A stretch of 64,000 bases of DNA from Qipengyuania citrea (GCF_024171405.1 NZ_JALJZT010000002.1:1922001-1986000); one strand, 5' to 3'. Counted from the stretch's first letter, positions 32,077-42,225 are shown. Translations and numbers: made by a program. The notes: generated by a model from the sequence alone, not told the origin.

Positions 32077-33002
32077 TCGGGCGGCGTCGCCGCGCGGCGC
32101 AGCCGGTCGTTGATCGCGATGCCGATCCCTGTTTGGGGGACCGGGGCAATGGCAATGCGCGGCTTGCCCGAGCGGGCGCCTTCGTGCAGGCAGGCGTAGA
32201 GACGCGCTGCCGCCTGCGTGAGATCGGCGCTGTCCGAAAGCGTGCAGTCGCCGCCAATCGCGCCGAAACCAATCCAGAACTCGTCTGGCGCAACTTCTGA
32301 GGCCATCAGACGCACCGGCTTTCCCGGTGCGTAATGGCTCGCGAGCTGGCCCGGCGCTTCGATCGAGCCTGCGTTCGCAGCCGCTAGCCCGAGATCGATC
32401 GGACCCGGGCGCAGAATTTCCACCGAGCCATCGCTGCGCACCGCTGCGATGGTGGACTCCAGCCCCCTGTCACAGTCCCCCCCGTCGAGGACCGCATCGA
32501 TCCGGCCTTCGAGCGAGGCCAGGACATGCGTCGGCGAGGTAGGACTGATGAAACCGCTGCGATTCGCAGAAGGAGCCGCGAGCGGAAGACCGACCGCATC
32601 GAGCAGGCCGCGCATGACCGGGTGCGAGGGCATCCGCAGCGCCAGCGTATCGAGACCTGCCGTCACCGCATCGGACAGGTCGGCAGCACGGCGGCGCGGC
32701 AGCACCAGCGTGAGCGGGCCGGGCCAGTGCTGCTCTGCCATGCGTTCGGCGACGGGCGAGAATTCGGCCAGGGCACGCGCTTGCGCCAGCGATGCCACAT
32801 GGACGATCAGGGGATTGTAGCTCGGCCGCCCCTTGGCCCCGTAGATCTTGGCGACCGCATCGTCGCTATCGGCGCGGGCAGCGAGACCATAGACCGTCTC
32901 GGTCGGCACGGCGACAAGCCCGCCATCACGCAGGATTTTCGCGGCGCGCGCGATGCCACCTTCCTCGACGTGAAGCGTTTCCGTAGCGTATTTGCCGCTC
33001 AT
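32073..33002 (-). CDS. sua5: L-threonylcarbamoyladenylate synthase, long form
   Basis: The 309-residue enzyme makes threonylcarbamoyl-AMP for the t6A modification of ANN-decoding tRNAs. The YrdC domain (about 15-200) has PTETVYGLAAR, KGRPSYNPLIVH and APSANRSG; a linker with the SHYAPGKPVRL motif leads to the C-terminal Sua5 domain. ATG at 33002 is used; a GTG six bases upstream is in frame. It diverges from the acyl-CoA dehydrogenase gene across 47 bases. Confidence 0.93.
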   Translation of the reverse strand: MSGKYATETLHVEEGGIARAAKILRDGGLVAVPTETVYGLAARADSDDAVAKIYGAKGRPSYNPLIVHVASLAQARALAEFSPVAERMAEQHWPGPLTLVLPRRRAADLSDAVTAGLDTLALRMPSHPVMRGLLDAVGLPLAAPSANRSGFISPTSPTHVLASLEGRIDAVLDGGDCDRGLESTIAAVRSDGSVEILRPGPIDLGLAAANAGSIEAPGQLASHYAPGKPVRLMASEVAPDEFWIGFGAIGGDCTLSDSADLTQAAARLYACLHEGARSGKPRIAIAPVPQTGIGIAINDRLRRAATPPD

Positions 33003-33049
33003 GCCCACGCGCTATATCTGCCTGCGCACAAAGCCAAGAGGATACCACC

Positions 33050-34789
33050 GTGACCTATACCCCCGCCACGCAGGACCAGCTGCTTGCCATCCGCGTCAAT
33101 GCCGGCATCGAGGAGCTTGCCCAGTCCGAAAGGTTTGCTGCCGCCGAGCCCGATATGGTCGAGGCGATCGTCGGCGGAATCGGCGAATTCGCGGCCGGCG
33201 AATGGGCCCCGCTCAACCGCGTGGGCGACCTCGAAGGCGCCAAGCTCGAGAACGGCGTGGTGCGCCTGCCCGGGGGCTTCGCCGAGGCCTATGAACATTA
33301 TGTCGAGCAGGGCTGGAATGCGATCTCGGGGCCGGTCGAGTTTGGGGGTCAGGGTCTGCCCTTCACGCTCTCGTGCAATGTGCTCGAAAACCTCGGCACC
33401 GCTAACATGGCCTTCAACCTGCTTCCCATGCTCAGTGTCGGGTCGATCGAATCGCTCGAACATCACGGCTCGAAGGAGTTGCAGGAGAAATATCTGCCCA
33501 AGCTGGTCAGCGGCGAATGGTCCGGCACAATGAATCTGACCGAACCGCAGGCGGGCTCGGATGTCGGCGCGCTGCGGACGACGGCCCAGCCGATTACCGA
33601 GGGTGAGCATGCGGGCAAATACCGCATCAAGGGCCAGAAGATCTACATCACCTGGGGCGAGCACGAGCTGGCGAAGAACATCATCCACCTGGTCCTTGCG
33701 CGGCTGCCCGATGCGCCCGAGGGAACACGCGGCATTTCGCTGTTCATCGTCCCCAAATATCATGTGAAGGACGATGGCACCCCCGGGGAGCGCAACGATC
33801 TGCGCTGCGTCAGCATCGAACACAAGCTGGGCATCAATGCCTCGCCCACCTGCGTGATGAGCTATGGTGACAACAGTGAGTGTATCGGCGAACTGGTCGG
33901 CGCGGAGAACCGCGGGTTGATGGCGATGTTCACGATGATGAACAATGCCCGCATCAATGTCGGCAACCAGGGCGTCCAGATCGGCGAGAGAGCGACCCAG
34001 CAGGCGCTGAACTTTGCCAGGGAGCGCATCCAATCCGCGCGCGCCGGCTCACCCAACAAGGCGCCCGTATCGATCATCGAGCACCCCGATGTGCGGCGTA
34101 TGTTGCTACGGATGAAGGCGCTGACCGAAGGCGCGCGGGCGCTGCTCTATTATACTGCGGGCCAGGTCGACCGGGGCACGCTGGGCGACGCGGCTGCGGG
34201 GGCGCGCGGCGAAGTGCTGACTCCGCTGATCAAGGCCTGGGGCACCGATATCGGGATCGAAGTCGCCAGCCTCGGCGTGCAGGTCCATGGCGGCATGGGC
34301 TTCGTCGAGGAAACCGGCGCCGCGCAGCATTGGCGCGATTCGCGCATCGCGCCGATCTATGAAGGCACCAATGGCATCCAGGCCGCCGATCTCGTCACCC
34401 GCAAACTCGGGCTCGAAGGGGGCGAAGCGCTTACCGGCGTGATCGCCGATGTGGCGCGCGACGCCGCGGACGAACCCGCGCTTGCCGCGCTCGCGGCCGA
34501 TTGCGCGGCAGTGGCGCAATGGATGCGCGAGGATGCCAGCCTCGATGATCGTCTGGCGGGTTCGGTGCCGTTCTGCACCATGTTCGCCGTGGCGGTGGCC
34601 GGGGCGCAGCTTCTGCGACAGTTGCGCGCGGTCGAAGACGGCGCTGCCCCCGGAATTGCTGCCACCAAGGCGGCCAGCGTGCGCTTTTTCCTCGACCGCA
34701 TCGTCCCCGAAGCCGCGGGCCTCAAGAGCGCCGCGATGGCCGGCGGAGAGGCGCTCTACGCGCTCTCGGCCGACCAGCTCGTGGGCTGA
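33050..34789 (+). CDS. Acyl-CoA dehydrogenase with C-terminal extension
   Basis: The 579-residue flavoprotein has the N-terminal helical, central beta (NLTEPQAGSDVGAL) and C-terminal helical domains, with the catalytic Glu in APIYEGTNGIQA (about residue 440), plus about 120 extra C-terminal residues as in the DmdC/FadE-type long acyl-CoA dehydrogenases. Substrate could be a medium or long acyl-CoA, or 3-methylmercaptopropionyl-CoA in DmdC-like members; sequence alone does not decide. GTG at 33050 follows AAGAGGA. Confidence 0.88.
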   Translation: MTYTPATQDQLLAIRVNAGIEELAQSERFAAAEPDMVEAIVGGIGEFAAGEWAPLNRVGDLEGAKLENGVVRLPGGFAEAYEHYVEQGWNAISGPVEFGGQGLPFTLSCNVLENLGTANMAFNLLPMLSVGSIESLEHHGSKELQEKYLPKLVSGEWSGTMNLTEPQAGSDVGALRTTAQPITEGEHAGKYRIKGQKIYITWGEHELAKNIIHLVLARLPDAPEGTRGISLFIVPKYHVKDDGTPGERNDLRCVSIEHKLGINASPTCVMSYGDNSECIGELVGAENRGLMAMFTMMNNARINVGNQGVQIGERATQQALNFARERIQSARAGSPNKAPVSIIEHPDVRRMLLRMKALTEGARALLYYTAGQVDRGTLGDAAAGARGEVLTPLIKAWGTDIGIEVASLGVQVHGGMGFVEETGAAQHWRDSRIAPIYEGTNGIQAADLVTRKLGLEGGEALTGVIADVARDAADEPALAALAADCAAVAQWMREDASLDDRLAGSVPFCTMFAVAVAGAQLLRQLRAVEDGAAPGIAATKAASVRFFLDRIVPEAAGLKSAAMAGGEALYALSADQLVG

Positions 34790-34790
34790 C

Positions 34791-36251
34791 TTATTCCGCG
34801 GTTACCCGCCGCGCATAGTCATCCTCGCCGAAGGTCGCCTGCTGCCCGCGCAATTCGCGCTGCGGGGGCAGGCGGTCGCCGGTCACCCGTTCGATGCCCT
34901 GCTGCGCATCGGCACCGGGAGCGAAGACGCGCCAGATAATCCCGGCGGTGTCGTCCGATACGAGCAGCGATCCGTCGCCCGCCCATTCGACCCAGGTCGG
35001 GCGTCCGCGCGTCGTGCCGTCGTCCTGCAGGAAGCCCGTGAGCACGGGTACCGGCTTACCAACCGGATTGCCGCGCTCGTCAAAGGCGACATAGACCACG
35101 TCGTAGCCCGAGGGCGGCTTGCGGTTCCACGAGCCATGACGGGCGATCAATGCGCCACTGGCGAAGTTCTCACCCAATTTGGCGCCTTCGCGGCTGAAAA
35201 CGAAGCCCAATGCAGCGACATGCGGTCCAAGCGCATATTCTGGCGTGCGCACATAGCTGATGGCCTGCGGGATCGGGTATTTGACCCGGCGATCGAAATT
35301 GTCGCCGTAATAGACCCAGGGCCAGCCATAATGCGCGCCCACGGGGACGTTGGTCAGGTAATCGGGTACCAGATCCGAACCGAGCATGTCGCGTTCGTTG
35401 ACGGTGGTCCACAATTCCCCCGACCAGGGGCTGAAATCGAGGCCATTGGCGTTGCGCAGGCCCGCAGCGAAGACGCGCTGGCGGCCGGTTTCGAGATTGA
35501 TTTCCCAGATCAGCGCGCGGCCTTCTTCGATCTCGAGCCCGTCCTCGCCGATATTCGACTTGGAGCCGACCGCCGCATAGAGGCGGTTGCCATCGGGATG
35601 GAGCGCGAGGTTGCGCATCCAGTGGCCGGTGCCCTCGGCGAGATCGGCGATCTTGCGGCCTTCGCCGGTCACCTGGGTCGCGCCGAGTTCGTAATCGAAT
35701 GCCAGCACTTCGTCGTGATTGGCGACATAGAGCGTGTCGTCGCCCCAGGCGAGGCCCGAGGGCGAATCGAGATCGTCGCGCAGGACGAACCGGCCTTCGG
35801 CCACCCCGTCGCCGTCGCCATCGCGCAGCAGGACCAGCTGGTTGGCGCTATCGCCGCCCGCGCCCGCCTTGCGGAACAGGAAGCCGGCGATGAGGTCGCG
35901 CAGCCAATTGCTCTCGCCGCCGCCGAGTTTGGGCGATTGGGTCAGCGAGACCAGGATATCGCCATTGGGCAGCGCCTGCAGCGTGCGCGGATGGTCGAGA
36001 CCATCGGCGAACCGCGTGACCGCAAGGCCTTCGGCAGCGGTCGGGACTTCATCCTCGGCCCATCCCACCGGTTCGGCGATGGCAACGGTCGGGAAGCTTT
36101 CGGCTTCAGGCTCATCGAGCGTGGGATCGGTGCCCACGGTCTCCTCGAAAGCGACATCGGCGGTATCGCCCCGGGTGAAGAAATAACCGGTGACCAAAAC
36201 CACCAGCAGGATGACGAGGAGCGCGATGCCCAGCTTCTTGAGAATTCCCAT
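34791..36251 (-). CDS. Sorbosone dehydrogenase-like beta-propeller protein, membrane-anchored
   Basis: The 486-residue protein has one N-terminal membrane segment (about residues 4-22) and a periplasmic six-bladed propeller of the soluble glucose/sorbosone dehydrogenase family (HPRTLQALPNGDILVS, GLRNANGLDFSPWSGELWTT in part, HYGWPWVYYGDN). Members are PQQ-dependent sugar or aldose dehydrogenases, but many are uncharacterised. ATG at 36251 (MGILKKLG) is the start; the longer frame overlaps the divergent gene. It converges with the acyl-CoA dehydrogenase, one base apart. Confidence 0.82.
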   Translation of the reverse strand: MGILKKLGIALLVILLVVLVTGYFFTRGDTADVAFEETVGTDPTLDEPEAESFPTVAIAEPVGWAEDEVPTAAEGLAVTRFADGLDHPRTLQALPNGDILVSLTQSPKLGGGESNWLRDLIAGFLFRKAGAGGDSANQLVLLRDGDGDGVAEGRFVLRDDLDSPSGLAWGDDTLYVANHDEVLAFDYELGATQVTGEGRKIADLAEGTGHWMRNLALHPDGNRLYAAVGSKSNIGEDGLEIEEGRALIWEINLETGRQRVFAAGLRNANGLDFSPWSGELWTTVNERDMLGSDLVPDYLTNVPVGAHYGWPWVYYGDNFDRRVKYPIPQAISYVRTPEYALGPHVAALGFVFSREGAKLGENFASGALIARHGSWNRKPPSGYDVVYVAFDERGNPVGKPVPVLTGFLQDDGTTRGRPTWVEWAGDGSLLVSDDTAGIIWRVFAPGADAQQGIERVTGDRLPPQRELRGQQATFGEDDYARRVTAE

Positions 36252-36327
36252 GGCGCGGGGATAAGCGAGCCTTGCTGCGGGAGCAATGGCCCTTGCAGCG
36301 CGGCGCGCGCACGCTACATCGCGCGCC

Positions 36328-36810
36328 ATGTTCGATTTCCGCCCCGATCCAGCGACGCCCAAGCCCGAAGCCTATAGCCAGCTGCTCGATGCGGCCGAAG
36401 CGCTGACTGCGGGCGAGCCCGATGCAGTCGCCAATATGGCCAATATCGCCGCGCTGCTGTGGGATTTCCTGCCCGATTTGAACTGGTCCGGCTTCTACCG
36501 CGTCATCGGCGACGAGCTGGTGCTTGGCCCCTTCATGGGACGCCCCGCCTGCATCCGTATTCCGATGGGCCAAGGGGTCTGCGGGGCAGCGGCGCGCGAC
36601 GGTAGAACACAGCTCGTCGAAGACGTGCATGCATTCCCCGGCCATATCGCCTGCGATTCGGTCACCAATTCCGAACTGGTGGTCCCGGTGCTGCGGGACG
36701 GGGCAACCGTCGCGGTGATCGATCTCGACAGCCCCGCCAAGGCCCGGTTCGACCGCGACGATGCCAATGGTGTCGAGGCGTTGGCCCGCATGCTCGCAGA
36801 CCGTATCTAA
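36328..36810 (+). CDS. Free methionine-(R)-sulfoxide reductase, GAF domain
   Basis: The 160-residue protein is a single GAF domain of the fRMsr (YebR-like) type, which reduces free methionine-R-sulfoxide using thioredoxin. The three conserved cysteines are present in RPACIRI, GVCGAA and HIACDS. ATG at 36328 gives the family length (MFDFRPDP). It stands between divergent and tandem neighbours without an obvious operon. Confidence 0.9.
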   Translation: MFDFRPDPATPKPEAYSQLLDAAEALTAGEPDAVANMANIAALLWDFLPDLNWSGFYRVIGDELVLGPFMGRPACIRIPMGQGVCGAAARDGRTQLVEDVHAFPGHIACDSVTNSELVVPVLRDGATVAVIDLDSPAKARFDRDDANGVEALARMLADRI

Positions 36811-36934
36811 ACTCCGCCGCCCCATTGCGGCACAGACGCAGGGGCAGCTTTTGCGCTCCGCAGGAGGGATGCTAAACAGGGCGTTAACGAAAGCGGCGCG
36901 GCGTGATCCCGAGTCGCCTGAAGGAGCCCCTGCT

Positions 36935-37885
36935 ATGATCGCCCGCACTGCCCTTGCCCTGACTGCTTCCTGCTTGGCGTTTACGTCAGGTGCAGCCCTG
37001 GCGCAGGAAACCATGTCCTATGAGACCGGTCAGTACGAATATGCGCAGGCGCTGCCTGAGCTCGACGACGATGTGGTGACAGAAACCGTCACGAGCGAGC
37101 CGACCGGTGCGGCGCGCGTCATTCCTGCGCGGCAGACACCCCCGGTGTTCGTCAGCAAGCCGACGATCCAATCGATCGATCCCTCGGCCCCGGTCTACTA
37201 CACCTACGAAGCGCCGAGCAGCGAAGCAGTCCCCGCCGCGCGGACGATCGCTGCACGGGGAACCGCCGCTACCGTGTTGCCGGTCCAGCCGACCTATATC
37301 TACGTCCAGCAAATGCCGCAGGTGGTCTATAGTTACCCGGCACCGGTCAGCTATGCCCCGCCGATTACGGGCGGCGCAGCGCGGGTGATTTATCCCGCCG
37401 GCACTCCGGCCCAGGCTGTTCCCGCCGAGTATGGTTATGGCGCCGCGCCAGCGCAGCTTCCCTTCGGGTCGCAAGTCGTTGCCTTCGATCGCAATGCATG
37501 GCTCGAGGAATGCCGTGCCCGGCTCGACACTTATGAGACGGACAGCGACCGCGGTGAAATTATCGGCGCGCTGGTGGGCGGCGCGGCGGGCGGTTTGCTG
37601 GGTAACCGGATCGCAGGACCCGGGAATCGCATGGCGGGTACCCTGATCGGTGCGGGCGCCGGCGCACTGGCCGGGATGGCCGCGGGTGACGCGATCGAGG
37701 ACGGCAGTCGCCGCCGGACGAACAGCCAGGGCCAGTGTCAGGCCTATCTCGACGATTACATGCAGCAGGCGATGGCTAGCGCGGGAACTGTCCAGTACAA
37801 TCAGGCGGGGCAGTATATGCTGATGCCGGTGACGGTCACCGTGCCGCAACGCGCGGTCTATCCCGACGGCACCCCCGCCAACTAG
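36935..37885 (+). CDS. Exported glycine-zipper protein, unknown function
   Basis: The 316-residue protein has a signal peptide (to about residue 23, ALAQE), a long proline/tyrosine/valine-rich low-complexity region (about 60-190) and a glycine-zipper segment (about 208-250, GALVGGAAGGLLGNR and GTLIGAGAGALAGMAAG) like those of outer-membrane lipoproteins and 2TM proteins. Two cysteines flank the zipper (EECRAR and GQCQAY). GGAG lies 8 bases before the ATG. Function unknown; envelope location is likely. Confidence 0.78.
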   Translation: MIARTALALTASCLAFTSGAALAQETMSYETGQYEYAQALPELDDDVVTETVTSEPTGAARVIPARQTPPVFVSKPTIQSIDPSAPVYYTYEAPSSEAVPAARTIAARGTAATVLPVQPTYIYVQQMPQVVYSYPAPVSYAPPITGGAARVIYPAGTPAQAVPAEYGYGAAPAQLPFGSQVVAFDRNAWLEECRARLDTYETDSDRGEIIGALVGGAAGGLLGNRIAGPGNRMAGTLIGAGAGALAGMAAGDAIEDGSRRRTNSQGQCQAYLDDYMQQAMASAGTVQYNQAGQYMLMPVTVTVPQRAVYPDGTPAN

Positions 37886-37939
37886 GCTCTTGCCGGTATC
37901 CGTCCGGGCAAGGCTTCATACCATACGGGGCTTACCCCA

Positions 37940-38914
37940 CTAGATGTCGCCGCCCGTAAGCCTCTGACAAATAAGGTCTAATTGGTCGAGTGTGCGGAAC
38001 CGGATAGTCACGCTTCCGGTATTGGGCGTCGCGTCGGTAGAGATCTTTACCGGCATCCCGAGAAATTCCTCGAGATGGCTCTGGACCGCGGCGATATCGG
38101 AATTGCCCCCTGTCTCGGGCCTGTCTCCCGATCCGCTCTCGGCGGTCTGCCGGGCGCGCGGCTTGCGGGTGAGCGCTTCCATCTCGCGAACCGAAAGACC
38201 TTCGGAAACCGCTTTCCTCGCCAGTTCGGTCGCCTCTTCGCGGCCGATCAAAGCGCGCGCGTGGCCCATCGACAACGAACCCTCGGCCAAAAATGCCAGG
38301 ATCGTATCGGGTAGTGCGAGGAGGCGCTGGAAATTGGCCACGTGGCTGCGCGATTTGTCGACCAGCTTGGCGATCTCGGCCTGTGTCATACCCTCGTCAT
38401 CGGAGAGTTTCTGATAAGCACGCGCTTCCTCGACAGGGTTGAGGTCCTCGCGCTGGAGGTTCTCGATGAGTGCGAGCGCCATCACCTCGCGCTGGTCCAG
38501 TTCACGCACCAGCGCCGGAATTTCGTGCAATCGCGCCTTCTGCGCCGCCCGCCAGCGCCGTTCACCCGCGACCAGACGGTAACGTCCCCCGCCCAGCGGA
38601 GAAACAATGATGGGCTGGATCACGCCGCGCGACGCGATCGACGACGCGAGCGATTCGAGCGCGTCTTCGTCAAAGCGGCTACGCGGCTGACCCGGCAATG
38701 GCTCGATATCGGCCACGGGGATCGAGGCAAGGCCCTCGGTCGGCGCGGTACGCGACTCGGAATGGTCCGCCGGCAAACTGCCGCCGGAGCCGCTATCCTG
38801 CCGTACGAGCGGTTCTTCGCGGCGCGTCTCTCCCAGCAAGGCACCAAGTCCCTTGCCGAGCTTCTTCTTGCGGTCGATCGTTTTTGCTCCGGTATTCGAT
38901 GCGGTTTCGCTCAT
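37940..38914 (-). CDS. parB: Chromosome partitioning protein ParB
   Basis: The 324-residue CTP-dependent clamp has a flexible N-terminus with KKLGKGLGALLG, the CTP-binding core (about 65-160, with QPRSRF, AGERRWRAA and ENLQRED), the helix-turn-helix (about 165-230, MTQAEIAKLVDKSRSHVAN) and a C-terminal dimerisation domain. It loads at parS and spreads; three parS-type sites lie within the next 4.3 kb upstream. Its ATG overlaps the parA stop by four bases. Confidence 0.96.
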   Translation of the reverse strand: MSETASNTGAKTIDRKKKLGKGLGALLGETRREEPLVRQDSGSGGSLPADHSESRTAPTEGLASIPVADIEPLPGQPRSRFDEDALESLASSIASRGVIQPIIVSPLGGGRYRLVAGERRWRAAQKARLHEIPALVRELDQREVMALALIENLQREDLNPVEEARAYQKLSDDEGMTQAEIAKLVDKSRSHVANFQRLLALPDTILAFLAEGSLSMGHARALIGREEATELARKAVSEGLSVREMEALTRKPRARQTAESGSGDRPETGGNSDIAAVQSHLEEFLGMPVKISTDATPNTGSVTIRFRTLDQLDLICQRLTGGDI

Positions 38915-39702
38915 GCCGCCTTCCTCTTTTCGGGTAGTCGTCCGATCAGCTCGCGCGCGAGACCGATATAGGCGCGGCTGCCCGAGCAGTTGTGGTCATA
39001 GACCAGCGCGGGCATGCCGTGACTGGGCGCCTCGGAAAGCCGTACATTGCGCGGAATCACGCTGTCGAAGACGAGCTTGCCCAGGCAATCGCGCACATCG
39101 TCTGCGACCTGGTCGGTCAGCCGATTGCGCCGGTCGAACATGGTCAGAACGACGCCTACGATACCCAGATCGGTGTTGAACCCCTGCTGCACGCGCTCAA
39201 CCGTCTGGAGTAGCTGGCTGAGGCCTTCCAGTGCGAAAAACTCGCATTGCAGCGGTACCAGAAGCGTGTCGGCTGCGCAGAGCGCGTTGAGCGTCAGCAG
39301 TCCGAGCGACGGCGGGCAATCGATGAAGCAGACTTCGTATCCGGCGAAACTACCCCGCTCCTGCGCCGACAGCGCTTTGCGGAGGCGTGCAGTGCGATCG
39401 ACCACCGACACTAGCTCGACTTCGGCGCCTGATAGATCCTGCGTCGCGGGCACGATATCGAGACCCGGAATGTCGGTCGGCTGTGCACATTCAGCCAAAG
39501 TGGCCTGATCGAGCAGCAAATCGTAGCTGGTGTTTTCACGGTTGGCAGCCGCGATACCCAAGCCGGTGGATGCGTTTCCCTGCGGATCGAGGTCGATCAG
39601 CAGCGTCTTCCAACCCGTGGCAGCCATCGCCGTGGCAATGTTGATCGCGGTGGTGGTCTTGCCCACCCCGCCCTTCTGGTTGGCAATTGCGATCGTGATC
39701 AT
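38911..39702 (-). CDS. parA: Chromosome partitioning ATPase ParA
   Basis: The 263-residue ATPase has the deviant Walker A KGGVGKTT at residue 10-17, LIDLDPQGNAS and FIDCPPSLGLLTLNAL. It binds DNA non-specifically when ATP-bound and pulls ParB-parS complexes. ATG at 39702 overlaps the rsmG stop (ATGA), so rsmG-parA-parB are translationally linked. The order mnmG-rsmG-parA-parB is the classic origin-proximal arrangement. Confidence 0.96.
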   Translation of the reverse strand: MITIAIANQKGGVGKTTTAINIATAMAATGWKTLLIDLDPQGNASTGLGIAAANRENTSYDLLLDQATLAECAQPTDIPGLDIVPATQDLSGAEVELVSVVDRTARLRKALSAQERGSFAGYEVCFIDCPPSLGLLTLNALCAADTLLVPLQCEFFALEGLSQLLQTVERVQQGFNTDLGIVGVVLTMFDRRNRLTDQVADDVRDCLGKLVFDSVIPRNVRLSEAPSHGMPALVYDHNCSGSRAYIGLARELIGRLPEKRKAA

Positions 39703-40334
39703 GCTTTGGCGCTCCACTTGCCGCGTCCGACGATGATTCCCGCTTCGGAATCGGTGTGCGATTGTTCCACGTGAAACATCGCGCGGCGATTCTTGGGCAG
39801 TTCGCTGACTTCTTGCGCTGCCGAACGCCCTTTGGGCAACACCCAGCAGGTGCTCCTTGTGGAGAAGCGCGCCGATAATGTGAGCAAGCGGTCGAGCGGT
39901 GCAAAGGCGCGCGCGGATATCACGCCGGCATCGAATGCTTTGACATTCTCCAGCCTGGTGCCCTCTATCCGGCAGTTTTCAAGGCCCATCAGGCTCACAG
40001 CCCGCGAAAGCCAGTCGACCCGGCGCTTGCGGGATTCCACCAGAACCACCAGCATGTCGGGTTTCATCGCGGCGATAACGAGCCCGGGGAAACCCGCCCC
40101 GCTCCCGAGATCGAGCCATGGCTGTGAGGCTGAGGGGGTGTCACACAGTCCCAGCAATTGCGCCGAATCGGCAATATGCCGCTGCCAGATCTTCGAAAGC
40201 GTGGGTTTGGCGACCAGATTCTGCAGCTGGTTCTCGACCGGAAGCGCCTGTGCGAGGCGGTCGAGGCGATCCATGGCCTCCTCGTCGCACATACCGGCGA
40301 CAAAAGCGCGCGCATCGCTCTCCGAGGAAATCAT
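39699..40334 (-). CDS. rsmG: 16S rRNA (guanine-527-N7)-methyltransferase
   Basis: The 211-residue methyltransferase has the SAM-binding motif [15 protein letters not shown] (about residue 75) and [12 protein letters not shown]. It modifies G527 of 16S rRNA. The ATG overlaps the mnmG stop by four bases. A parS-type palindrome is embedded in its 3' coding sequence, encoding the MFHVEQ segment, so the protein sequence there is shaped by a DNA-binding site. Confidence 0.94.
   Translation of the reverse strand: MISSESDARAFVAGMCDEEAMDRLDRLAQALPVENQLQNLVAKPTLSKIWQRHIADSAQLLGLCDTPSASQPWLDLGSGAGFPGLVIAAMKPDMLVVLVESRKRRVDWLSRAVSLMGLENCRIEGTRLENVKAFDAGVISARAFAPLDRLLTLSARFSTRSTCWVLPKGRSAAQEVSELPKNRRAMFHVEQSHTDSEAGIIVGRGKWSAKA
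39763..39778. other. parS site 1 inside rsmG
   Basis: TGTTCCACGTGAAACA matches the 16-base parS consensus (TGTTNCACGTGAAACA) exactly; it is one base from a perfect palindrome. It lies about 60 bases upstream of parA, within coding sequence. Confidence 0.9.
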
Positions 40335-42181
40335 GCGGCGCGGTCCAGCTTACGCGCATGCACCAGCAGCGCAGCCAGCGCCGCCGGGGTGATCCCGCGG
40401 ATGCGCCCCGCCGCTGCCAGCGATTCAGGGCGGGCAAGCGACAGTCGCTCGATCATCTCGTTGGAAAGGCCCGGGACCTCGTCGAAGGGGAAGTCGCGCG
40501 GCAGGTGCTGCGCCTCGCTGCTGCGCAGATCGGCGAGCTCGGCGCGCTGACGGGCAAGATAGGGGGCGTAAAACGCATCCTCGGCCATCTCGACCGCGAG
40601 CTGATCGGACGGATCGACACCCTCCATCCACGGCGCGAGCGTTTCGAGAGTGGCATGACCGCCTCCCAGCCATTCGGCGGCCGGGCGCGGACCCGCGTCA
40701 CGTTTCACGTGAAACCCCGCGTCGGACAGGACCTTGGAATGGATCGGCGTCGCAAAGCGCTCGGCGTAACGGTCCCGCCGGTCCTCGCGCCAGGCATACC
40801 ATTCCCGCCGCTCTTCCCCGACCAGGCCACAAGCAACACCCAGCGGCGTGAGCCTGGTGTCGGCATTGCTTGCGCGCAGGCGCAGGCGGTATTCGGCCCG
40901 CGAGGTCAGCATGCGATAGGGCTCGGTGATCCCCTGCAGCGTGAGATCGTCGAGCATGACGGCGATGTAGGAATTGGCCCGATCGAGCGGTGCGGGGGCA
41001 ACGCCCAGCACTGTTGATGCGGCATGCATTCCCGCCATCAGTCCCTGCGCTGCGGCCTCTTCGTACCCCGTCGTGCCATTGATCTGCCCGGCGCAATACA
41101 GGCCCGGGATAGCCCCAAGTTCCAGCCCCGAACTGAGCGCGCGCGGATCGATATGATCGTACTCCACCGCATAGCCGGGTACCGCCATCTCGACCCGGCC
41201 CAAGCCGTCCATCTCGCGCAGCATGGCGAGCTGGACATCGACCGGGAGCGAGGTGGAAATCCCGTTGGGATAAACCAGCGCGGTGTCCAGCCCTTCGGGT
41301 TCGAGGAAGACCTGATGCCCTTCGCGGTCGCCGAAGCGATGAATCTTGTCTTCGATCGACGGGCAATACCGCGGACCGGCGGCGCCGATTGCGCCGGAGA
41401 ATAACGGCGACCGGTCGAGATTGGCGCGGATGATATCGTGCGCGCGCTCGTTGGTCCGCGTGATCGCGCAGAACACCTGCGGATTGCTACGCTCGGTAGT
41501 GAGCGAACTCATCGTCCAGGCTTCGCCATCGGACGGCTGTTCATCGAGCGAGGCCCAGTCGATGGTGCGCCCGTCGAGACGCGGCGGCGTGCCGGTCTTG
41601 AGCCGCCCCATCGGCAAATCCGCCTCGCGCAATTGGGCGGCAAGCCGATGCGCTGCCCCCTCGCCGATCCGGCCACCATCGAAACGCTCTTCGCCCCGGT
41701 AGAGAATACCGCCGAGAAATGTCCCGGTGCACAGGACAACAGCCTTCGCACCAAGAGCAGTGCCGTCCGCCAGTTCCAGCCCCGCGACACGATTTCCGTC
41801 GAACCGGAGCGCTGCCACCTCGCCTGCAATCAGATCAAGCTGCGGCTGCGATTTTACAATCGACTGGACCGCATCATGGAACAGCCGGCGATCCGCCTGC
41901 ACACGCGGACCCCAAACGGCGCTCCCCTTCGAGCGGTTGAGCATCCGGTAGTGGATTGCGGCGGCGTCTGCCGCGCGGCCGATGACTCCATCGAGCGCGT
42001 CGACCTCACGCACGAGATGGCCCTTACCCAGCCCACCGATCGCGGGGTTGCAGCTCATTGCGCCGATCTTATCGAGGTCGAGGCTGACCATACCCGTGCG
42101 CGCGCCCATGCGGGCGGCCGCGCAGGCCGCCTCGACACCGGCGTGACCGCCGCCGACTACAAGGACATCGAGGGTTTGCAT
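40331..42181 (-). CDS. mnmG: tRNA uridine-5-carboxymethylaminomethyl modification enzyme MnmG
   Basis: The 616-residue FAD protein opens with the dinucleotide fold [19 protein letters not shown] and has GTFLGGI, the conserved [11 protein letters not shown] and [17 protein letters not shown] segments and a helical C-terminus. With MnmE it forms the complex that makes (carboxymethyl)aminomethyl-uridine at the wobble position. mnmE lies 60 bases upstream on the same strand with a parS site between. A further parS core lies in its coding sequence. Confidence 0.96.
   Translation of the reverse strand: MQTLDVLVVGGGHAGVEAACAAARMGARTGMVSLDLDKIGAMSCNPAIGGLGKGHLVREVDALDGVIGRAADAAAIHYRMLNRSKGSAVWGPRVQADRRLFHDAVQSIVKSQPQLDLIAGEVAALRFDGNRVAGLELADGTALGAKAVVLCTGTFLGGILYRGEERFDGGRIGEGAAHRLAAQLREADLPMGRLKTGTPPRLDGRTIDWASLDEQPSDGEAWTMSSLTTERSNPQVFCAITRTNERAHDIIRANLDRSPLFSGAIGAAGPRYCPSIEDKIHRFGDREGHQVFLEPEGLDTALVYPNGISTSLPVDVQLAMLREMDGLGRVEMAVPGYAVEYDHIDPRALSSGLELGAIPGLYCAGQINGTTGYEEAAAQGLMAGMHAASTVLGVAPAPLDRANSYIAVMLDDLTLQGITEPYRMLTSRAEYRLRLRASNADTRLTPLGVACGLVGEERREWYAWREDRRDRYAERFATPIHSKVLSDAGFHVKRDAGPRPAAEWLGGGHATLETLAPWMEGVDPSDQLAVEMAEDAFYAPYLARQRAELADLRSSEAQHLPRDFPFDEVPGLSNEMIERLSLARPESLAAAGRIRGITPAALAALLVHARKLDRAA
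40702..40715. other. parS core site 2 inside mnmG
   Basis: GTTTCACGTGAAAC is the perfect 14-base inner palindrome of parS; the outermost bases (C and C) depart from the consensus T and A. Confidence 0.8.
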
Positions 42182-42225
42182 TGGAGGCGCGCCTTAGCCT
42201 TCGCCCAGACTCGCGTCAAAGTGCA

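Noticed and set aside
34449-36377. A 642-residue plus-strand open frame
   Set aside because: It is antisense to the sorbosone-dehydrogenase-like gene and out of frame with the end of the acyl-CoA dehydrogenase; no recognisable domain.
36811-36934. Possible riboswitch before the glycine-zipper gene
   Set aside because: No recognised aptamer core or terminator-type switch could be drawn.
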